Assembly (NCBI GenBank): GCA_024653215.1
Contig: JANLFU010000003.1
Coordinates: forward strand, 186,001-250,000
Length of the DNA: 64,000 bases
Source: Candidatus Saccharicenans sp.
Lineage (GTDB): Bacteria; Acidobacteriota; Aminicenantia; Aminicenantales; Saccharicenantaceae
Direction of reading: 5' to 3'
The notes under the pieces were generated by a model. It did no database searches and had not been told where the DNA came from. It saw only the letters and a list, made by a program, of their open reading frames with translations. Positions 24,813 through 35,378 of the stretch are shown in pieces (position 1 is the first letter of the stretch; the number at the start of each line of letters is the position of its first letter). The position numbers and the translations under genes are program-made.

Positions 24813-27800
24813 TCAGAACTTCAGGCTGAGGATCAACTGGCCGGACCGCGTGCCGTAAAGGGCCAGGATTTTCTGGTAGGAGGGGCTGTAAATCCTGGTA
24901 CCCCCGGAGCTGCCTTCACCATCCGGGTACCAGTAGCCTCCGTCGTTTAAGTCTTTAAGACCGTACTTTTTACCAAGCACGTTGAGGACGTCAATCGCCA
25001 CGTTGAGTCGCGTTTTCTGGCCGATCCTGAAACTCCGTTCCAGCCTGAGATCAAGGCTGTGGAAGTCGGGCCATCTCCTGGAGCCAGGCTCTTCCAGGTA
25101 GACCGTGGCCGGAATATTCTGAGCCTGGTGGCTTTCCAGCCAGCTGGCCGGGGGCACAATAGTTACGGTCCTGGCCCAGGGAGTTCCACTCAGGTACTGG
25201 AAGAGGGCGCTCAGGTAGAAATCACGGGGCAGGCGGTAGGTGCCCATGACCTTGATAATCCAGGGGCGATCGAGGTCCAGGAGGCTGCCGGTGGTAACAT
25301 TGACCAGGGAATTGGGAGAGTTGGCCAGCTGGGTCAGGGTGGTAGCGTTCAGCCGGCTCAGCCCGGCATTACCCTCAGCCCGGCTCCAGGTGGCCGAAGC
25401 CAGGAGCTGCCAGTTATCGCTCATTTTCTTTCTGGCCACCAGCTGGAAAGCGGAATATCTTTGCTTAAGGCCTTCGACGTTGCTGAGCCGGGTGAAGAAA
25501 GCCGGAGCACCGGATGAGGGAAAATAAACTGTGACCGGGACCTCTCCATAACCTGACTGGCCGGGTACAACTGTGGAAAAAGGTATCCAGAGTCCACTGG
25601 CTTGGTCCACCATATGCCATTCCAGGTCAGCATCCGGGTCATAGAGCACATCTTCTATGATCCTGGTCCGGGTTCTGGAGATGTATGACAGCGACAGGGT
25701 AAAAACTTCTGACAGTTGCTGTTCAAGCGTAGCCGTCCATTCCGTGGTCACCGGGGCCTTTAATTCAGGAGAAACCCTCTTTAGGAAGTAATTTTTCAGG
25801 TGAATCCGGTAGTCTTCGGGCAGGGGCAAGAAGGTATCGTCGATGTCGGCCGCTCCATCTTCATTTTCGTCATACCAGTAGAAATTGTGATAACCGGTGG
25901 CCCAGCCCGGACTGAAGTTCATAAGGTAGCTCAAGTTTAGGTTATCCGGGTAGCGGCCGAATGTCCACTTGACCAGGGTTTTCCCGGTGCCCAACAGGTC
26001 GAAAACCAGTCCCAGCCGCGGGGATAGGTTGTACCAGATTACCATGTTATCCCAGGAGGGGTAGTTTATCGCGCTGTAGGGATTGACTCCATAAACCGGC
26101 CTGATAGTAGCCTCGCCAACATAGAAAGAAATGCTGGTGCCGCTTATGCCTTTGTAAACTGCGGCCAGGCCCGACTGAATTCTTTCAAACTTCAGACCCA
26201 ATGAAAAATTCAGCCGCCGGCCGAGGTTAAAAGTGTCGTGGAGATAGAGGGTGAGGCGGTGCGAGGTGGCTCTTTGCAGCAATCCATCCCGGGCCGCGCT
26301 GGCCAGGTAGAAACCCACCAGCCCCTTTCCGACCAGGTTACCGGTTTCGGGAGAAACTCCGGACCCATAATAATATGGGTTTCCGTTCAGGTAATAATAA
26401 ATCAGGTTGCTGGCTTTCCATACCGAATCGTCAGCCCTCGTGCTCTGGTACTCGGCTCCGGCCACCAGTTCATGGAAGGTTTTCAGGAAGGTCTGGAACC
26501 TGGTGATGGAAGCCCCGGCCCTGAAAATTTCACCGATCTGGTCCCGGTTGAAAGGACCGCTGCCCCAGCTGTAACCAGTGCCGAGGTCCTGGTAACGAGG
26601 ATTATTTTCTCCCTTGACATCCAGGCGCCTGGGCAGAAAATCGCGGGTGTAGAAAAGGAACAGGCTAGCCTGGGTGGCCTGGTTTAACTTGTAACCACCG
26701 CTGGCACTCAGCAGGAAGAGATTCTGACCGGCTATGTTCAGCGTGGCTATCTGCGGGTTAAAGGGCGTCAGGAACTCGGGGTCCACGGTCTGCCTGTTCT
26801 TGTTGAAGCTCAGCATAATCGAAGCATTGATTTCGGCCGTAACCTGGGAAGTGAAACGGATAACGGAAGTGAAATCGCCAGACTTCCAGCTGTACATCGG
26901 GTAGGGCACGTTTTTGGGATCTCGCCAGGGAGCAAAGGGCGTTGACCTGGCCCGGCGGTTGTACCTGAAATTGGTGAAATACCAGACCCGGTCCGGCAGG
27001 ATTGACCCTTCCAGGCTGAGGTCGAAATCGAGGTTATAACGGTCCTTGACCACCGGCGGCGATCCCATCTGGTTCAGCTCGTCCTGGCTCCAGAGGCTTC
27101 CGGTTAAGTTGCCGCCGGTGCCCAGAAATTGAAGCTGACCGGAGGAACGATTTTGCCCGTTGCGGGGGATGATTTTTATGAAGGCGCCGGGAGTCGAGTA
27201 GTTCTCCACCGGGTTTCCGGCGTTAACGATTTCGATTTCCTCAACGGACTCAGGGGTTATGTTCCGGGCCGGGGTCAGGTTCAGGGGATGGTTGAGTTCA
27301 TTGCCCGAGAAGGTGACCAGGCTGGAGCCGACCGCAGAGCCGTTGACCGAAAAGTTCAGGTCGCGGGGTGGGGTTTCGGGGTTCAAGCCCGGGGCGAGTT
27401 CCAGAAGCCCGGCCAGGTCCTTGGTGCGGGGGATATGATTCAAGATATCTCTATCTAGAACATATGATATTCCCGGGTTTTCTTTATCCAGGGCGGGCAG
27501 CGGATAGAGAAGGACTCTTTCCTCTTCCTGGTCTTCGGCTGCTTCCAGGTTGACCGGCAGGGTGAGGGTCTTGCCGGTTTCTACCATTATGTCGTTGATT
27601 ATGGCTGTGTGAAAGCCCGGAGTTTCGACGGCTAGCTTGTAGCTGCCGGAAGGGAGATTCAGGAAGTAATAATACCCGTTCTTGCCGGTGAGGAAATAAC
27701 GGAGGCCCACCAGGCTGGGGGAGGATAGGTAGATGTAAGCACCTTCCACCGGCTGGCCTGATTTGTCGGTGACGCGGCCCTTGATAGACCCACCGAGCTT

Positions 27801-27899
27801 AACCACAGCTTGGAGGCTGACGGTGGCGGTCAGTAGCAGAATTATTAACAGTGATAAGCTGGTTATGGTTAAGGAAAGCTTGGTTTTCATCCTGACCAC
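24813..27899 (-). CDS. TonB-dependent receptor with carboxypeptidase-regulatory-like N-domain (Oar-like)
   Basis: A 1028-residue outer-membrane receptor. After a signal peptide (about 8-31), a carboxypeptidase D regulatory-like domain (about 35-115; GSIKGRVTDKSGQPVEGAYI, SGSYKLAVETPGFH) is followed by a plug domain (about 145-245; TKDLAGLLELAPGLNPETPP; VEEIEIVNAGNPVE) and a long barrel ending in LILSLKF. No SusD partner is adjacent, which favours the Oar-like group over SusCD glycan uptake. GTG at 27899 is preferred: AGGAGG ends 5 bases upstream; the ATG at 27890 would be 14 bases away. A TATAAT (complement of 27994-27999) lies about 95 bases upstream. Ligand unknown. Confidence 0.87.
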   Translation of the reverse strand: MVRMKTKLSLTITSLSLLIILLLTATVSLQAVVKLGGSIKGRVTDKSGQPVEGAYIYLSSPSLVGLRYFLTGKNGYYYFLNLPSGSYKLAVETPGFHTAIINDIMVETGKTLTLPVNLEAAEDQEEERVLLYPLPALDKENPGISYVLDRDILNHIPRTKDLAGLLELAPGLNPETPPRDLNFSVNGSAVGSSLVTFSGNELNHPLNLTPARNITPESVEEIEIVNAGNPVENYSTPGAFIKIIPRNGQNRSSGQLQFLGTGGNLTGSLWSQDELNQMGSPPVVKDRYNLDFDLSLEGSILPDRVWYFTNFRYNRRARSTPFAPWRDPKNVPYPMYSWKSGDFTSVIRFTSQVTAEINASIMLSFNKNRQTVDPEFLTPFNPQIATLNIAGQNLFLLSASGGYKLNQATQASLFLFYTRDFLPRRLDVKGENNPRYQDLGTGYSWGSGPFNRDQIGEIFRAGASITRFQTFLKTFHELVAGAEYQSTRADDSVWKASNLIYYYLNGNPYYYGSGVSPETGNLVGKGLVGFYLASAARDGLLQRATSHRLTLYLHDTFNLGRRLNFSLGLKFERIQSGLAAVYKGISGTSISFYVGEATIRPVYGVNPYSAINYPSWDNMVIWYNLSPRLGLVFDLLGTGKTLVKWTFGRYPDNLNLSYLMNFSPGWATGYHNFYWYDENEDGAADIDDTFLPLPEDYRIHLKNYFLKRVSPELKAPVTTEWTATLEQQLSEVFTLSLSYISRTRTRIIEDVLYDPDADLEWHMVDQASGLWIPFSTVVPGQSGYGEVPVTVYFPSSGAPAFFTRLSNVEGLKQRYSAFQLVARKKMSDNWQLLASATWSRAEGNAGLSRLNATTLTQLANSPNSLVNVTTGSLLDLDRPWIIKVMGTYRLPRDFYLSALFQYLSGTPWARTVTIVPPASWLESHQAQNIPATVYLEEPGSRRWPDFHSLDLRLERSFRIGQKTRLNVAIDVLNVLGKKYGLKDLNDGGYWYPDGEGSSGGTRIYSPSYQKILALYGTRSGQLILSLKF

Positions 27900-28033
27900 C
27901 TGGTCCTCCTTTATCTGCTAAGAAACTGATATAGTTCACCTTCAGGCTGAATGTTCAAGAAGCAGGGCCCTCCGGGCCGAAAACAAGGTAAACATTATAG
28001 CTTTTTTTAACCTTATTTGTATCAAATTATTAA

Positions 28034-28057
28034 AACTTTTTGAAGGGGCAAAAAGTT
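28034..28057 (-). terminator. Possible terminator after the ROK gene
   Basis: AACTTTTTG / CAAAAAGTT, a perfect 9-bp inverted repeat with a 6-base loop, 23 bases past the ROK stop. On the minus strand it is followed by a T-rich stretch. The stem has only two G-C pairs, so efficiency is doubtful. Confidence 0.4.
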
Positions 28058-28080
28058 ACCTGGCTGCCGCCTGCGGCCGC

Positions 28081-29022
28081 TCATGGGGTCAGTTTCCCGG
28101 CTTCCATCTTGTGCCTGGCCCAGGCGGCCGCCCCCATCAGGCCGGCATCGTTGCCCAGGCTGGCTCGCCTTATCTCACAGGTGGCAAAGGCCGGGGCGAT
28201 TGACCTCTTCCTGGCCTCGGCCACGGCCGGTCTGAGCAGCCAGCGGCCGGCCTTCATCACCCCGCCGCCGATTATTATTTTCTCGGGGTTTAAGAAGTTC
28301 ATAACGATTCCCAGGGCAATCCCCAGGAAATAGCCGCAGCGGTCGAAGCTCTTCCTGGCGGCTTCATCGCCGGCCCTGGCCCGGAGGTAGATGTCCCGGG
28401 CCGAGAGCGTGTCTTTATTTCCCGATTTTCCCGAAAATTCCAGGTAATTTCGCACCAGGGCCGGGGCCGAAACTTCAGTTTCCAGGCAGCCGATATTGCC
28501 ACAGCCGCACCTGAGTCCTTCAGGGTTAACGGTGATATGACCCAGCTCTCCGGCAAACCCACCCTTTCCCTGCCACAGTTCGCCTTCCAGGATGATTCCC
28601 GAGCCCAGCCCGGTGCCAACCGTCAGGAAGACCAGGCTGTGGGCCCGGCGAGCGCTGCCATAGAGATATTCTCCGTAAGCGGCCAGGTTGGCATCATTGT
28701 GGACCGCGAAGGGAACGGGAATTATCTTTTTCAAGGCCGGGAAGAGAGGGAAATTGTCCAGGGCCGGGTAGTTCGGCGACTGCATTATTCTCTTACGCTT
28801 GAGGCTGAAGAAGCCGGCAAAACCGAACCCGGCGGACTTTATCCGTTTCGGGTACCTTCGGTCAAGCTCAGCCCAGATTCTCTGAATCAGGTCCATTAGG
28901 GACTTGATATCCGGAGGGCTGGGGGCCTGGCTCTTATAGATTATCCGCCCGGAAGAGTTAATCAGGCCGTACTTGAGCTGGGTTCCGCCTAAATCAAACC
29001 CGGCGTACAGATTTTCGGGCAT
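28081..29022 (-). CDS. ROK-family sugar kinase (glucokinase-like)
   Basis: A 313-residue ROK protein without an N-terminal DNA-binding domain, so a kinase rather than a repressor. ATP-binding GFDLGGTQLKYGLI is at about 8-21; the active-site region reads FAVHNDANLAAYGEYL (catalytic Asp in ND); TVGTGLGSGIILEGEL follows; the zinc site is CGCGNIGCLE with the ligand His in GELGHITV. It probably phosphorylates glucose or a related hexose, or N-acetylmannosamine, in the cytosol. The next gene upstream is tatA, 24 bases away on the same strand. Confidence 0.9.
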   Translation of the reverse strand: MPENLYAGFDLGGTQLKYGLINSSGRIIYKSQAPSPPDIKSLMDLIQRIWAELDRRYPKRIKSAGFGFAGFFSLKRKRIMQSPNYPALDNFPLFPALKKIIPVPFAVHNDANLAAYGEYLYGSARRAHSLVFLTVGTGLGSGIILEGELWQGKGGFAGELGHITVNPEGLRCGCGNIGCLETEVSAPALVRNYLEFSGKSGNKDTLSARDIYLRARAGDEAARKSFDRCGYFLGIALGIVMNFLNPEKIIIGGGVMKAGRWLLRPAVAEARKRSIAPAFATCEIRRASLGNDAGLMGAAAWARHKMEAGKLTP

Positions 29023-29046
29023 TGCTCAGGTTTCAGAAATGCGTCT

Positions 29047-29238
29047 TCAACTGGCGGCTGGCGGCTTGGTCTGGTTATCAGAGGGGTGTTCTTCCTTGCC
29101 GCTGCTGACGGCTTTCTTAAAGTTCTTTATGCCTTCACCCAGGGATTTGCCGAGGTCCGGAAGCTTTCTGGCTCCGAAGATGATGATGACGATAAGCAGG
29201 ATTAGTAAGAGTTCGGTCGGTCCGATTGAACCTAACAT
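29047..29238 (-). CDS. tatA: Sec-independent translocase subunit TatA/E
   Basis: A 63-residue pore-forming component of the twin-arginine translocation system. One membrane helix ([14 protein letters not shown], about 7-20), then the hinge [20 protein letters not shown] with the conserved Phe-Gly, and a short charged tail. The ATG at 29238 has AAGGAGG 5 bases upstream; an earlier ATG in frame would contain this site. tatB and tatC are not in the window. Confidence 0.92.
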   Translation of the reverse strand: MLGSIGPTELLLILLIVIIIFGARKLPDLGKSLGEGIKNFKKAVSSGKEEHPSDNQTKPPAAS

Positions 29239-29455
29239 GCAAGCCTCCTTCCGGAGTTTACTCAAACTGGTTGAGGTGTCTCCGATTCCAGGTAAAAAGG
29301 TACTCTATGCCCGGGAAAAAGTCAAGGAAAGACTGCTCTGGTTGGCCCGGCCGGGCAGTTGTCAGGGCCGTCTTTTTCCACTAAAATACCGGTTCAGCCT
29401 GCCACTTTTCTGGCTGAATGCGGCCGGTCATCCGGATAATTGAGCGGTGGAAATA

Positions 29456-31249
29456 ATGCAGGAAAGAATACGCAATTTCTCGATCATTGCCCACGTCGAC
29501 CACGGCAAGAGCACCCTGGCCGACCGATTTATCGAGCTGACCGGGGCCCTGTCGCCCCGCGAGCTCAAGGAACAGGTCCTGGACACCATGGACCTGGAAC
29601 GGGAAAGGGGCATCACCATCAAGGCCCAGACGGCCAGGCTGACCTACCGCAGCCGGTCGGGCGAAGAATACATCCTGAACCTGATTGATACGCCAGGGCA
29701 CGTGGATTTCTCCTACGAGGTATCACGCAGCCTGGCCGCCTGCGAGGGGGCGGTCCTGGTCATAGACGCTTCCCAGGGAGTAGAGGCCCAGACCCTGGCC
29801 AACGCCTACCTGGCCATCCAGAATGACCTGCTGATCATCCCCGTCATTAACAAGATTGACCTGCCCCAGGCTGACGTGGAAATGACCCTGGAACAGCTGG
29901 AACACATCGTCGGGCTGAAGCGGGAAGAGGCAGTCCTGGTCTCGGCCAAGAAAGGAACCGGGGTGGAAGAAGTGCTCGAAGCCGTGGTCCGGAGAATTCC
30001 CCCGCCGCGGGGGAGTGCCGCCTCGCCACTCAAGGCCCTGCTCTTTGACTCCTGGTTTGACCCCTACCGCGGGGTGGTGGTCCTGGTCAGGGTGGTTGAT
30101 GGAACCATTAAGACCGGGGACCGGATTGTATTGATGGCCACCGGCGCCGAGTACCAGGTGGAAGAAATCGGTTACCTGACCCCAAAGCCGGTCCGGGTGG
30201 AGTCGCTTTCTACCGGCGAGGTCGGATACCTGATTGCCGGGATAAAAAACCTGGCCCACGCCCGGATTGGCGAGACCATAACCCACAAGCTGAGGCCGGC
30301 GGAGCAGCCGCTACCCGGTTTCAAGGAAGCCAAGCCCATGGTTTTCTGCGGGCTCTACCCGGCCGGGGAAAGCAGCATCGAGGACCTGCGCGATGCCCTG
30401 GAAAAGCTCAGGCTCAACGATGCTTCCTTCCACTTTGAACCGGAAAATTCCCCGGCCCTGGGCTTCGGTTTCCGGGCCGGCTTCCTCGGCCTGCTCCACC
30501 GCGAGATTATACAGGAGAGGCTGGAGCGAGAGTTCAACCTGAGCCTGATCACCACCGCTCCCAGCGTCAGTTACCGGGTAGTAACCACCAGGGGCGAGGT
30601 GCTGGAAGTTCACAACCCCTCGGAACTGCCCGAGCCCCAGTACCTGGACCGGATTGAAGAACCGATTATCGAGGCCCTGATCCTGACTCCCGACCGCTAC
30701 CTGGGCAACCTGCTGCAGCTCCTGGATGAACGGCGCGGCGTGCAGAAAAAGATGGAGTACATCTCCACCAGCCGGGTGTTGCTGGATTACCTGGTCCCGC
30801 TGAACGAAGTCGTCTTTGATTTTTACAACCAGCTCAAGTCGCTCTCCCAGGGCTATGCTTCCATGGATTACGAGCTGGCCGGTTATAAGGAAGCCCCGCT
30901 GGTCAAGCTGGACATCCTGGTCAACTATGAAGAGGTCGACGCCCTGTCGGTTATAGTCCACAAGGACAAGGCCTACCGCGTCGGCCGGTCACTGGTGGAG
31001 AGGCTCCGCCAGGCCATACCGCGGCAGCAGTTCGAGGTGGTGCTTCAGGCGGCCATCGGCAAGAGGGTCATCGCCCGGGAGACTGTCAAGCCTTTCCGGA
31101 AGGATGTCCTGGCCAAGCTCTACGGCGGCGATTACACCCGGAAGATGAAAGTCCTGGAAAAGCAGAAGGAAGGCAAGAAGAGGATGAAAAGGGTCGGCCG
31201 GGTGGACATTCCCCAGGAAGCCTTTCTGGCCATTCTGGAAGTCAAGTAG
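29456..31249 (+). CDS. lepA: Elongation factor 4 (LepA)
   Basis: A 597-residue ribosome back-translocase GTPase. G1 [10 protein letters not shown]2 region [12 protein letters not shown]3 DTPGHVDF, G4 NKIDLP and G5 SAKKG are all present in the first 180 residues. The EF-4-specific C-terminal domain is complete ([20 protein letters not shown], then [14 protein letters not shown]). The ATG at 29456 is chosen by comparison with the family start (M-x(3-5)-IRNFSIIAH); the in-frame GTG at 29447 would add only three residues. Confidence 0.96.
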   Translation: MQERIRNFSIIAHVDHGKSTLADRFIELTGALSPRELKEQVLDTMDLERERGITIKAQTARLTYRSRSGEEYILNLIDTPGHVDFSYEVSRSLAACEGAVLVIDASQGVEAQTLANAYLAIQNDLLIIPVINKIDLPQADVEMTLEQLEHIVGLKREEAVLVSAKKGTGVEEVLEAVVRRIPPPRGSAASPLKALLFDSWFDPYRGVVVLVRVVDGTIKTGDRIVLMATGAEYQVEEIGYLTPKPVRVESLSTGEVGYLIAGIKNLAHARIGETITHKLRPAEQPLPGFKEAKPMVFCGLYPAGESSIEDLRDALEKLRLNDASFHFEPENSPALGFGFRAGFLGLLHREIIQERLEREFNLSLITTAPSVSYRVVTTRGEVLEVHNPSELPEPQYLDRIEEPIIEALILTPDRYLGNLLQLLDERRGVQKKMEYISTSRVLLDYLVPLNEVVFDFYNQLKSLSQGYASMDYELAGYKEAPLVKLDILVNYEEVDALSVIVHKDKAYRVGRSLVERLRQAIPRQQFEVVLQAAIGKRVIARETVKPFRKDVLAKLYGGDYTRKMKVLEKQKEGKKRMKRVGRVDIPQEAFLAILEVK

Positions 31250-31345
31250 AATTTTCGTCTATAATAGCCGGAGTGTCGAGATGTAACCGGGTCTTGCCCG
31301 ACTGGAATTTTTTCATGGCCCGCAGGAAGAACTGGAGGGGGTGGC

Positions 31346-31915
31346 ATGGACGAAAAAAAGCTGGTCGCATTTCTAAAGCAGTCCAGGGAAATCATCGGCG
31401 ATTTTTTCACGGCCGGTTCTCTGGCCCTGCTGCCGGTCATTTTTTCCTCCCTGGTCTGGGCGGTTAACCGGCGAGGAGAAGTTAAAAAGAAAATCCTGGA
31501 AGTGAAGGTCTGGCTGGAACCGGAGACCCTCAAGAACAAGCCGGCTGAGTTTGTCCTGGATTTTTTTGAAAACAACCCTGAGCTCAGGGCTGCCTACGAG
31601 GACGAAATCAGGAACAGGGATTTCCGGGTCCTGAGGCCAGCCTTCCGGGCCTTATACCCGGTGCTCGGGCTGCAGGACCCCTTCCTGGAAAAGCTGTTCT
31701 CCTCGGAGCTGAAAAATCATGATTACCGCCGGCTGGTGGCCGAGTTTAGAACCAGGCTGGAGAGCGCCCTGTCGGAGATACGGGCGGCTGGAAAACGGGA
31801 GAATTTCTGGAAGGCCGTGGACCGGGTCTGCGGGGAATTCTTAAACCTGGGCTGGACCCTGCTCACCGAAGATGAGGTTCGGGAGCTTTTGAAAAAGGCC
31901 ATGGAAAAAATGTAG
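31346..31915 (+). CDS. Conserved hypothetical, single membrane segment
   Basis: Not recognised. A 189-residue mostly helical, charged protein with one likely membrane helix near the N-terminus (FTAGSLALLPVIFSSLVWAV, about 21-40) and a soluble rest rich in E, R, K and L. GGAGGGG lies 5-6 bases before the ATG. A TATAAT-like hexamer is at 31260-31265 but without a good -35. It is followed 25 bases later by a TPR lipoprotein and then mtnA, all in one direction, so these may form an operon. Confidence 0.65.
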   Translation: MDEKKLVAFLKQSREIIGDFFTAGSLALLPVIFSSLVWAVNRRGEVKKKILEVKVWLEPETLKNKPAEFVLDFFENNPELRAAYEDEIRNRDFRVLRPAFRALYPVLGLQDPFLEKLFSSELKNHDYRRLVAEFRTRLESALSEIRAAGKRENFWKAVDRVCGEFLNLGWTLLTEDEVRELLKKAMEKM

Positions 31916-31940
31916 CAGAAATTGCGGCGGGAGAAAGGTA

Positions 31941-32801
31941 ATGACTCCAAAGGGTAAAAACACAGCGCTTAGCAAGGGGATATTGCCCGGGGTGGTGGTC
32001 GTCCTGTTCCTGAGCCTGCTTTTTTCGAGCTGCGCTTCTTCCCTGCAGAAAGCCAAGCTTAACCTGGCCGGGGCCCAGGACCGCGAGAAGTCATTCCGGA
32101 CGGAAGAGGCAGTTGCCCTTTACCAGAAGTCTCTGGAAGAGGCCGAGCGAGAGATCAGGAAGAGACCCTCGTCCCAGGCTTATATGATCAAGGGCCTGGC
32201 CGAGGTCAAGCTGGCCAGGTGGCCTGAAGCCAGCCGCAGTTTCAGCCAGGCTGCAGCCCTGGGTGACGAAAAGGCCGAGGCCTGGGCCCGTGAAGTCAGC
32301 CTCCTCGGACTGGCCATTTCCCTCCAGGAACAGGGGCTGGCCGGCCCGGCCCTGCGTCTTTATTCTATTCTGAGCGAGAAGGGAAAATTTTCCCCGGTGG
32401 TCCAGGCCGCCCTGGGCCGGCTGGTGGACAGCCAGCTTGAGTTGCTGCCCGCCCTGCCGGAAAGAGAATGGGAAAAAATTATCACTAAATCTATCGGGAT
32501 GGTAGAGAAAGCCTTGGATTCCGACCCGGCCTGCGGCTATTACCATTACCTTCTGGCCCAGCTGCTCGGCCACGGGGGAAAATACCGCGAGAGCTTCGAG
32601 GAAGCGGTCATGGCCCGGGAGCTGGGATTGCCAAAGCTGGAGCTCCAGCGCGATAACGACAACCAGATTGTCTTCTGCTACCGGCGACTCAAGGAATCCC
32701 TGGCCGGGGAGGAATGGGCAAAGTTCAGCCGCAACTACCGGCTCTGGATAAATAAATGGAAATGGCCGGACGAGGAGACTCCGGACTGGAAAAGGAGGTA
32801 A
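31941..32801 (+). CDS. TPR-like lipoprotein
   Basis: A 286-residue lipoprotein (signal [17 protein letters not shown], lipobox FSSC). The mature part is alpha-helical with degenerate TPR units: [40 protein letters not shown] and [20 protein letters not shown]. Likely a periplasmic scaffold at a membrane; partner unknown. Its stop lies inside the Shine-Dalgarno of mtnA (AGGAGGTAA), so translation of the two is probably coupled, although no functional link is obvious. Confidence 0.75.
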   Translation: MTPKGKNTALSKGILPGVVVVLFLSLLFSSCASSLQKAKLNLAGAQDREKSFRTEEAVALYQKSLEEAEREIRKRPSSQAYMIKGLAEVKLARWPEASRSFSQAAALGDEKAEAWAREVSLLGLAISLQEQGLAGPALRLYSILSEKGKFSPVVQAALGRLVDSQLELLPALPEREWEKIITKSIGMVEKALDSDPACGYYHYLLAQLLGHGGKYRESFEEAVMARELGLPKLELQRDNDNQIVFCYRRLKESLAGEEWAKFSRNYRLWINKWKWPDEETPDWKRR

Positions 32802-32803
32802 CG

Positions 32804-33838
32804 ATGCTGCCGGCAATAGCCTGGAAAAACGGGGCCCTGGTCATGGTTGACCAGCGTCGGCTGCCGTGGAAGGAAGAGTATCTTACCCTGAAGACCGTGG
32901 AAGAGGTGGCCCGGGCCATCGAAGACATGGTGATTCGGGGAGCCCCGGCCATCGGCATAGCCGCGGCCTACGGTCTGGCCCTGGGAATCCTGAACCTCGG
33001 GCCAGGTGATAACGCGGAAAGAGCTTTCGATAAATTTTACCGGCGCCTGTGGCGTACCCGTCCGACCGCCCGCAACCTGTTCTGGGCCCTGGAGCGGATG
33101 AAAAGGGTCTATGAAGAAAATAGGGGCCGCAAACTGGCGGAACTCAAAAGGGTTCTTCTGGCTGAAGCCCGGGCCATAGAAAAAGAAGACCTGGAAATAA
33201 ACAGGAAAATAGGAGAGAATGGAGCCAGTCTGGTTCCCGAAGGAGCGACCATCCTGACCCACTGCAACGCCGGAGCCCTGGCCACGGCCGGTTATGGTAC
33301 AGCCCTGGGCGTCATCAGGTCGGCCTTTGCCCGTAGAAAGAAGATTCGGGTCCTGGCCTGCGAAACCAGGCCTTTTCTCCAGGGGGCCAGGCTGACCGTC
33401 TGGGAGCTTACGAAGGATAAGATTCCGGTTACCCTGATTACTGACAACATGGCCGGCTGGTTGATGAGGCGGGGAGAAGTAGGACTGGTGATTGTGGGAG
33501 CCGACCGCATTGCCCGTAATGGCGATACCGCCAATAAAATAGGGACATATTCGCTGGCCGTGCTGGCCCGCCAGCATCGCCTTCCCTTCTACGTGGCCGC
33601 CCCGCTCAGCACCTTTGATTTCAGCCTGAAGAGTGGCCAGGATATTCCCATCGAGGAAAGGAGGGCGGAGGAAGTCCGCAGAATCGGCGGGCAGTTGATA
33701 ACTGTGCCTGAGGTCCCGGTTAAAAACCCGGCCTTTGACGTCACCCCGGGTCGGCTGATTTCGGCCATCATCACCGAAAAAGGAATAATCCGTCCACCCT
33801 TTACCCCGGCCATAGCGAAGCTGAAGCTTCGGGGATAA
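32804..33838 (+). CDS. mtnA: S-methyl-5-thioribose-1-phosphate isomerase
   Basis: A 344-residue enzyme that converts methylthioribose-1-phosphate to methylthioribulose-1-phosphate in methionine salvage (eIF2B-like fold). Visible motifs: [16 protein letters not shown] at about 42-57, [19 protein letters not shown] with the catalytic Cys at about 149-167, and [19 protein letters not shown] at about 227-245, holding the catalytic Asp. The ATG at 32804 follows AAAGGAGGT; an in-frame ATG upstream would overlap the previous gene. No other methionine-salvage gene lies nearby. Confidence 0.95.
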   Translation: MLPAIAWKNGALVMVDQRRLPWKEEYLTLKTVEEVARAIEDMVIRGAPAIGIAAAYGLALGILNLGPGDNAERAFDKFYRRLWRTRPTARNLFWALERMKRVYEENRGRKLAELKRVLLAEARAIEKEDLEINRKIGENGASLVPEGATILTHCNAGALATAGYGTALGVIRSAFARRKKIRVLACETRPFLQGARLTVWELTKDKIPVTLITDNMAGWLMRRGEVGLVIVGADRIARNGDTANKIGTYSLAVLARQHRLPFYVAAPLSTFDFSLKSGQDIPIEERRAEEVRRIGGQLITVPEVPVKNPAFDVTPGRLISAIITEKGIIRPPFTPAIAKLKLRG

Positions 33839-33983
33839 TAAGCCTGATCAAGGTTAGAGTAAGAGGCGCGTTATCACAGCTGGTGGCATCACATTGCACT
33901 TTGAAAAAACAGCCAGGAGATAAAATGTAAATATTCGGGGTTTTTAGAGTTGTGAGTCACCCCGTATATCTTAAGAAAGATCG

Positions 33984-34053
33984 CTGTCCCGGAATTTCCA
34001 GAGTGCCGTTTCTGGACAGGCGACCGAGGTAGCCAGAAAAGCCCTGATGGGCT
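33984..34053 (+). other. Foldable leader between mtnA and tsaD
   Basis: The 249-base gap before tsaD contains CTGTCC (33984-33989) pairing with GGACAG (34014-34019), an alternative CCAGA (33998-34002) with TCTGG (34011-34015) that shares bases with it, and the hairpin AGCCC-TGAT-GGGCT (34040-34053). The start codon is 35 bases further on. No family recognised; may be accidental. Confidence 0.25.
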
Positions 34054-34087
34054 AAAATGTCATTTCCCGGGATTTTCGGAGAAGCAT

Positions 34088-35104
34088 ATGGCTGGAAAAA
34101 AGAAGCCCAGGTTTCTGCTGGCGGTGGAGACTTCCTGCGACGAGACCTCGGCCGCGGTCCTGGAGCGCGGCCGGATTCTAAGCAACGTCATTCTGTCCCA
34201 GGATGAAATCCATTCGCCCTACGGCGGGGTGGTGCCCGAGCTGGCTTCCCGCCAGCACATAAAGTCCATAGATTACGTGATAGGCGAAAGCCTGACCCAG
34301 GCCGGGGTGGGCCTCGGCGAGATTGACCTTTACGCGGTGACCCAGGGGCCGGGTCTGATCGGCTCGCTCCTGGTCGGTTTGACCTTTGCCAAGGGTCTGG
34401 CCTTCTATTTTAAGAAGCCCCTCATTGGCGTGGACCACCTGCAGGCCCACATTGAAGCTCCTTTCCTGGAAAACGACCGGATAGAATTCCCGGTGCTGGC
34501 CCTGCTGGTTTCCGGGGGCCACACCTCTCTTTATTTCCTGGAAAAGCCGCTGGACTACCGGTTGCTTGGTAAAACCCGTGACGATGCCGCCGGCGAGTGC
34601 CTGGACAAGGTGGCCAAGTTCCTGAAGCTGGGTTATCCGGGAGGCCCGGTTATTGAACGCCTGGCCCGGGGCGGCGACAGTTCCCGCTTCCATTTTTCCC
34701 TGCCCCGGATGAAAACGGCCGGCTATGATTTCAGCTTCTCCGGGCTCAAGACGGCTGCCCTGAAAATAATACGTGAAAATGGACTGAGCGCCGAGCACCC
34801 GGCCCTCAGGGATTTCCTGGCCAGCTTTGAGGAAACGGTGGCCAGGGCCCTTTTAGAAAATATGCATAAGGCCCTGGAAGAATTCCGTCCGGCCTCGCTG
34901 ATCCTCTGCGGGGGCGTGGCCCGCAATACCAGGCTGCGGACCAGGTTTTCCGAACTGGCTGAGGGCTACCGGCTGCCGTCCTATGTCCCGTCCCCTCGCC
35001 TCTGCACCGATAACGCTGGTATGGTTGGGGCCCTGGCCTGGAAAAAATACCAGGCTTCACCCGTTACCAGCACCGACCTGGACCTGGATGCCTACCCGAG
35101 ATAA
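34088..35104 (+). CDS. tsaD: tRNA N6-adenosine threonylcarbamoyltransferase
   Basis: A 338-residue TsaD/Kae1/Qri7 protein that attaches threonylcarbamoyl to A37 of ANN-decoding tRNAs. VETSCDETSAAVLE is at about 14-27, the metal ligands lie in GVDHLQAHIEAP (H-x3-H, about 116-127), then LVSGGHTSLYFL (about 138-149), KTRDDAAGECLDKVAK and the ASKHA-fold ending LCTDNAGMVGALAW. ATG at 34088 with CGGAGAAG upstream. TsaB, TsaC and TsaE are not in the window. Confidence 0.95.
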   Translation: MAGKKKPRFLLAVETSCDETSAAVLERGRILSNVILSQDEIHSPYGGVVPELASRQHIKSIDYVIGESLTQAGVGLGEIDLYAVTQGPGLIGSLLVGLTFAKGLAFYFKKPLIGVDHLQAHIEAPFLENDRIEFPVLALLVSGGHTSLYFLEKPLDYRLLGKTRDDAAGECLDKVAKFLKLGYPGGPVIERLARGGDSSRFHFSLPRMKTAGYDFSFSGLKTAALKIIRENGLSAEHPALRDFLASFEETVARALLENMHKALEEFRPASLILCGGVARNTRLRTRFSELAEGYRLPSYVPSPRLCTDNAGMVGALAWKKYQASPVTSTDLDLDAYPR

Positions 35105-35378
35105 AGAATAAGACCACCCGAGTTTTTCTGGCCGGCTTTTCTGAAACATCAGAGAAAATAATGTTGGTCTCGGCCCGGTCAGTTTCTGTTGAGATGGCGA
35201 ACACTTAGAGCTGGCGGTCTAAATCTTTTTTCCGGGCGCCTTCGTTCTCTTTTGCCGTCAGGCCCGGGAGATACGATTTGAATAGAATCGAACGGGAAAA
35301 TTCGTAGGCATCTTCCGTCTCTTCTTAGGAAGCCCCGGTCGTAACTTTCTCCCTCTTGGATCGTATTATTAATGGAGA

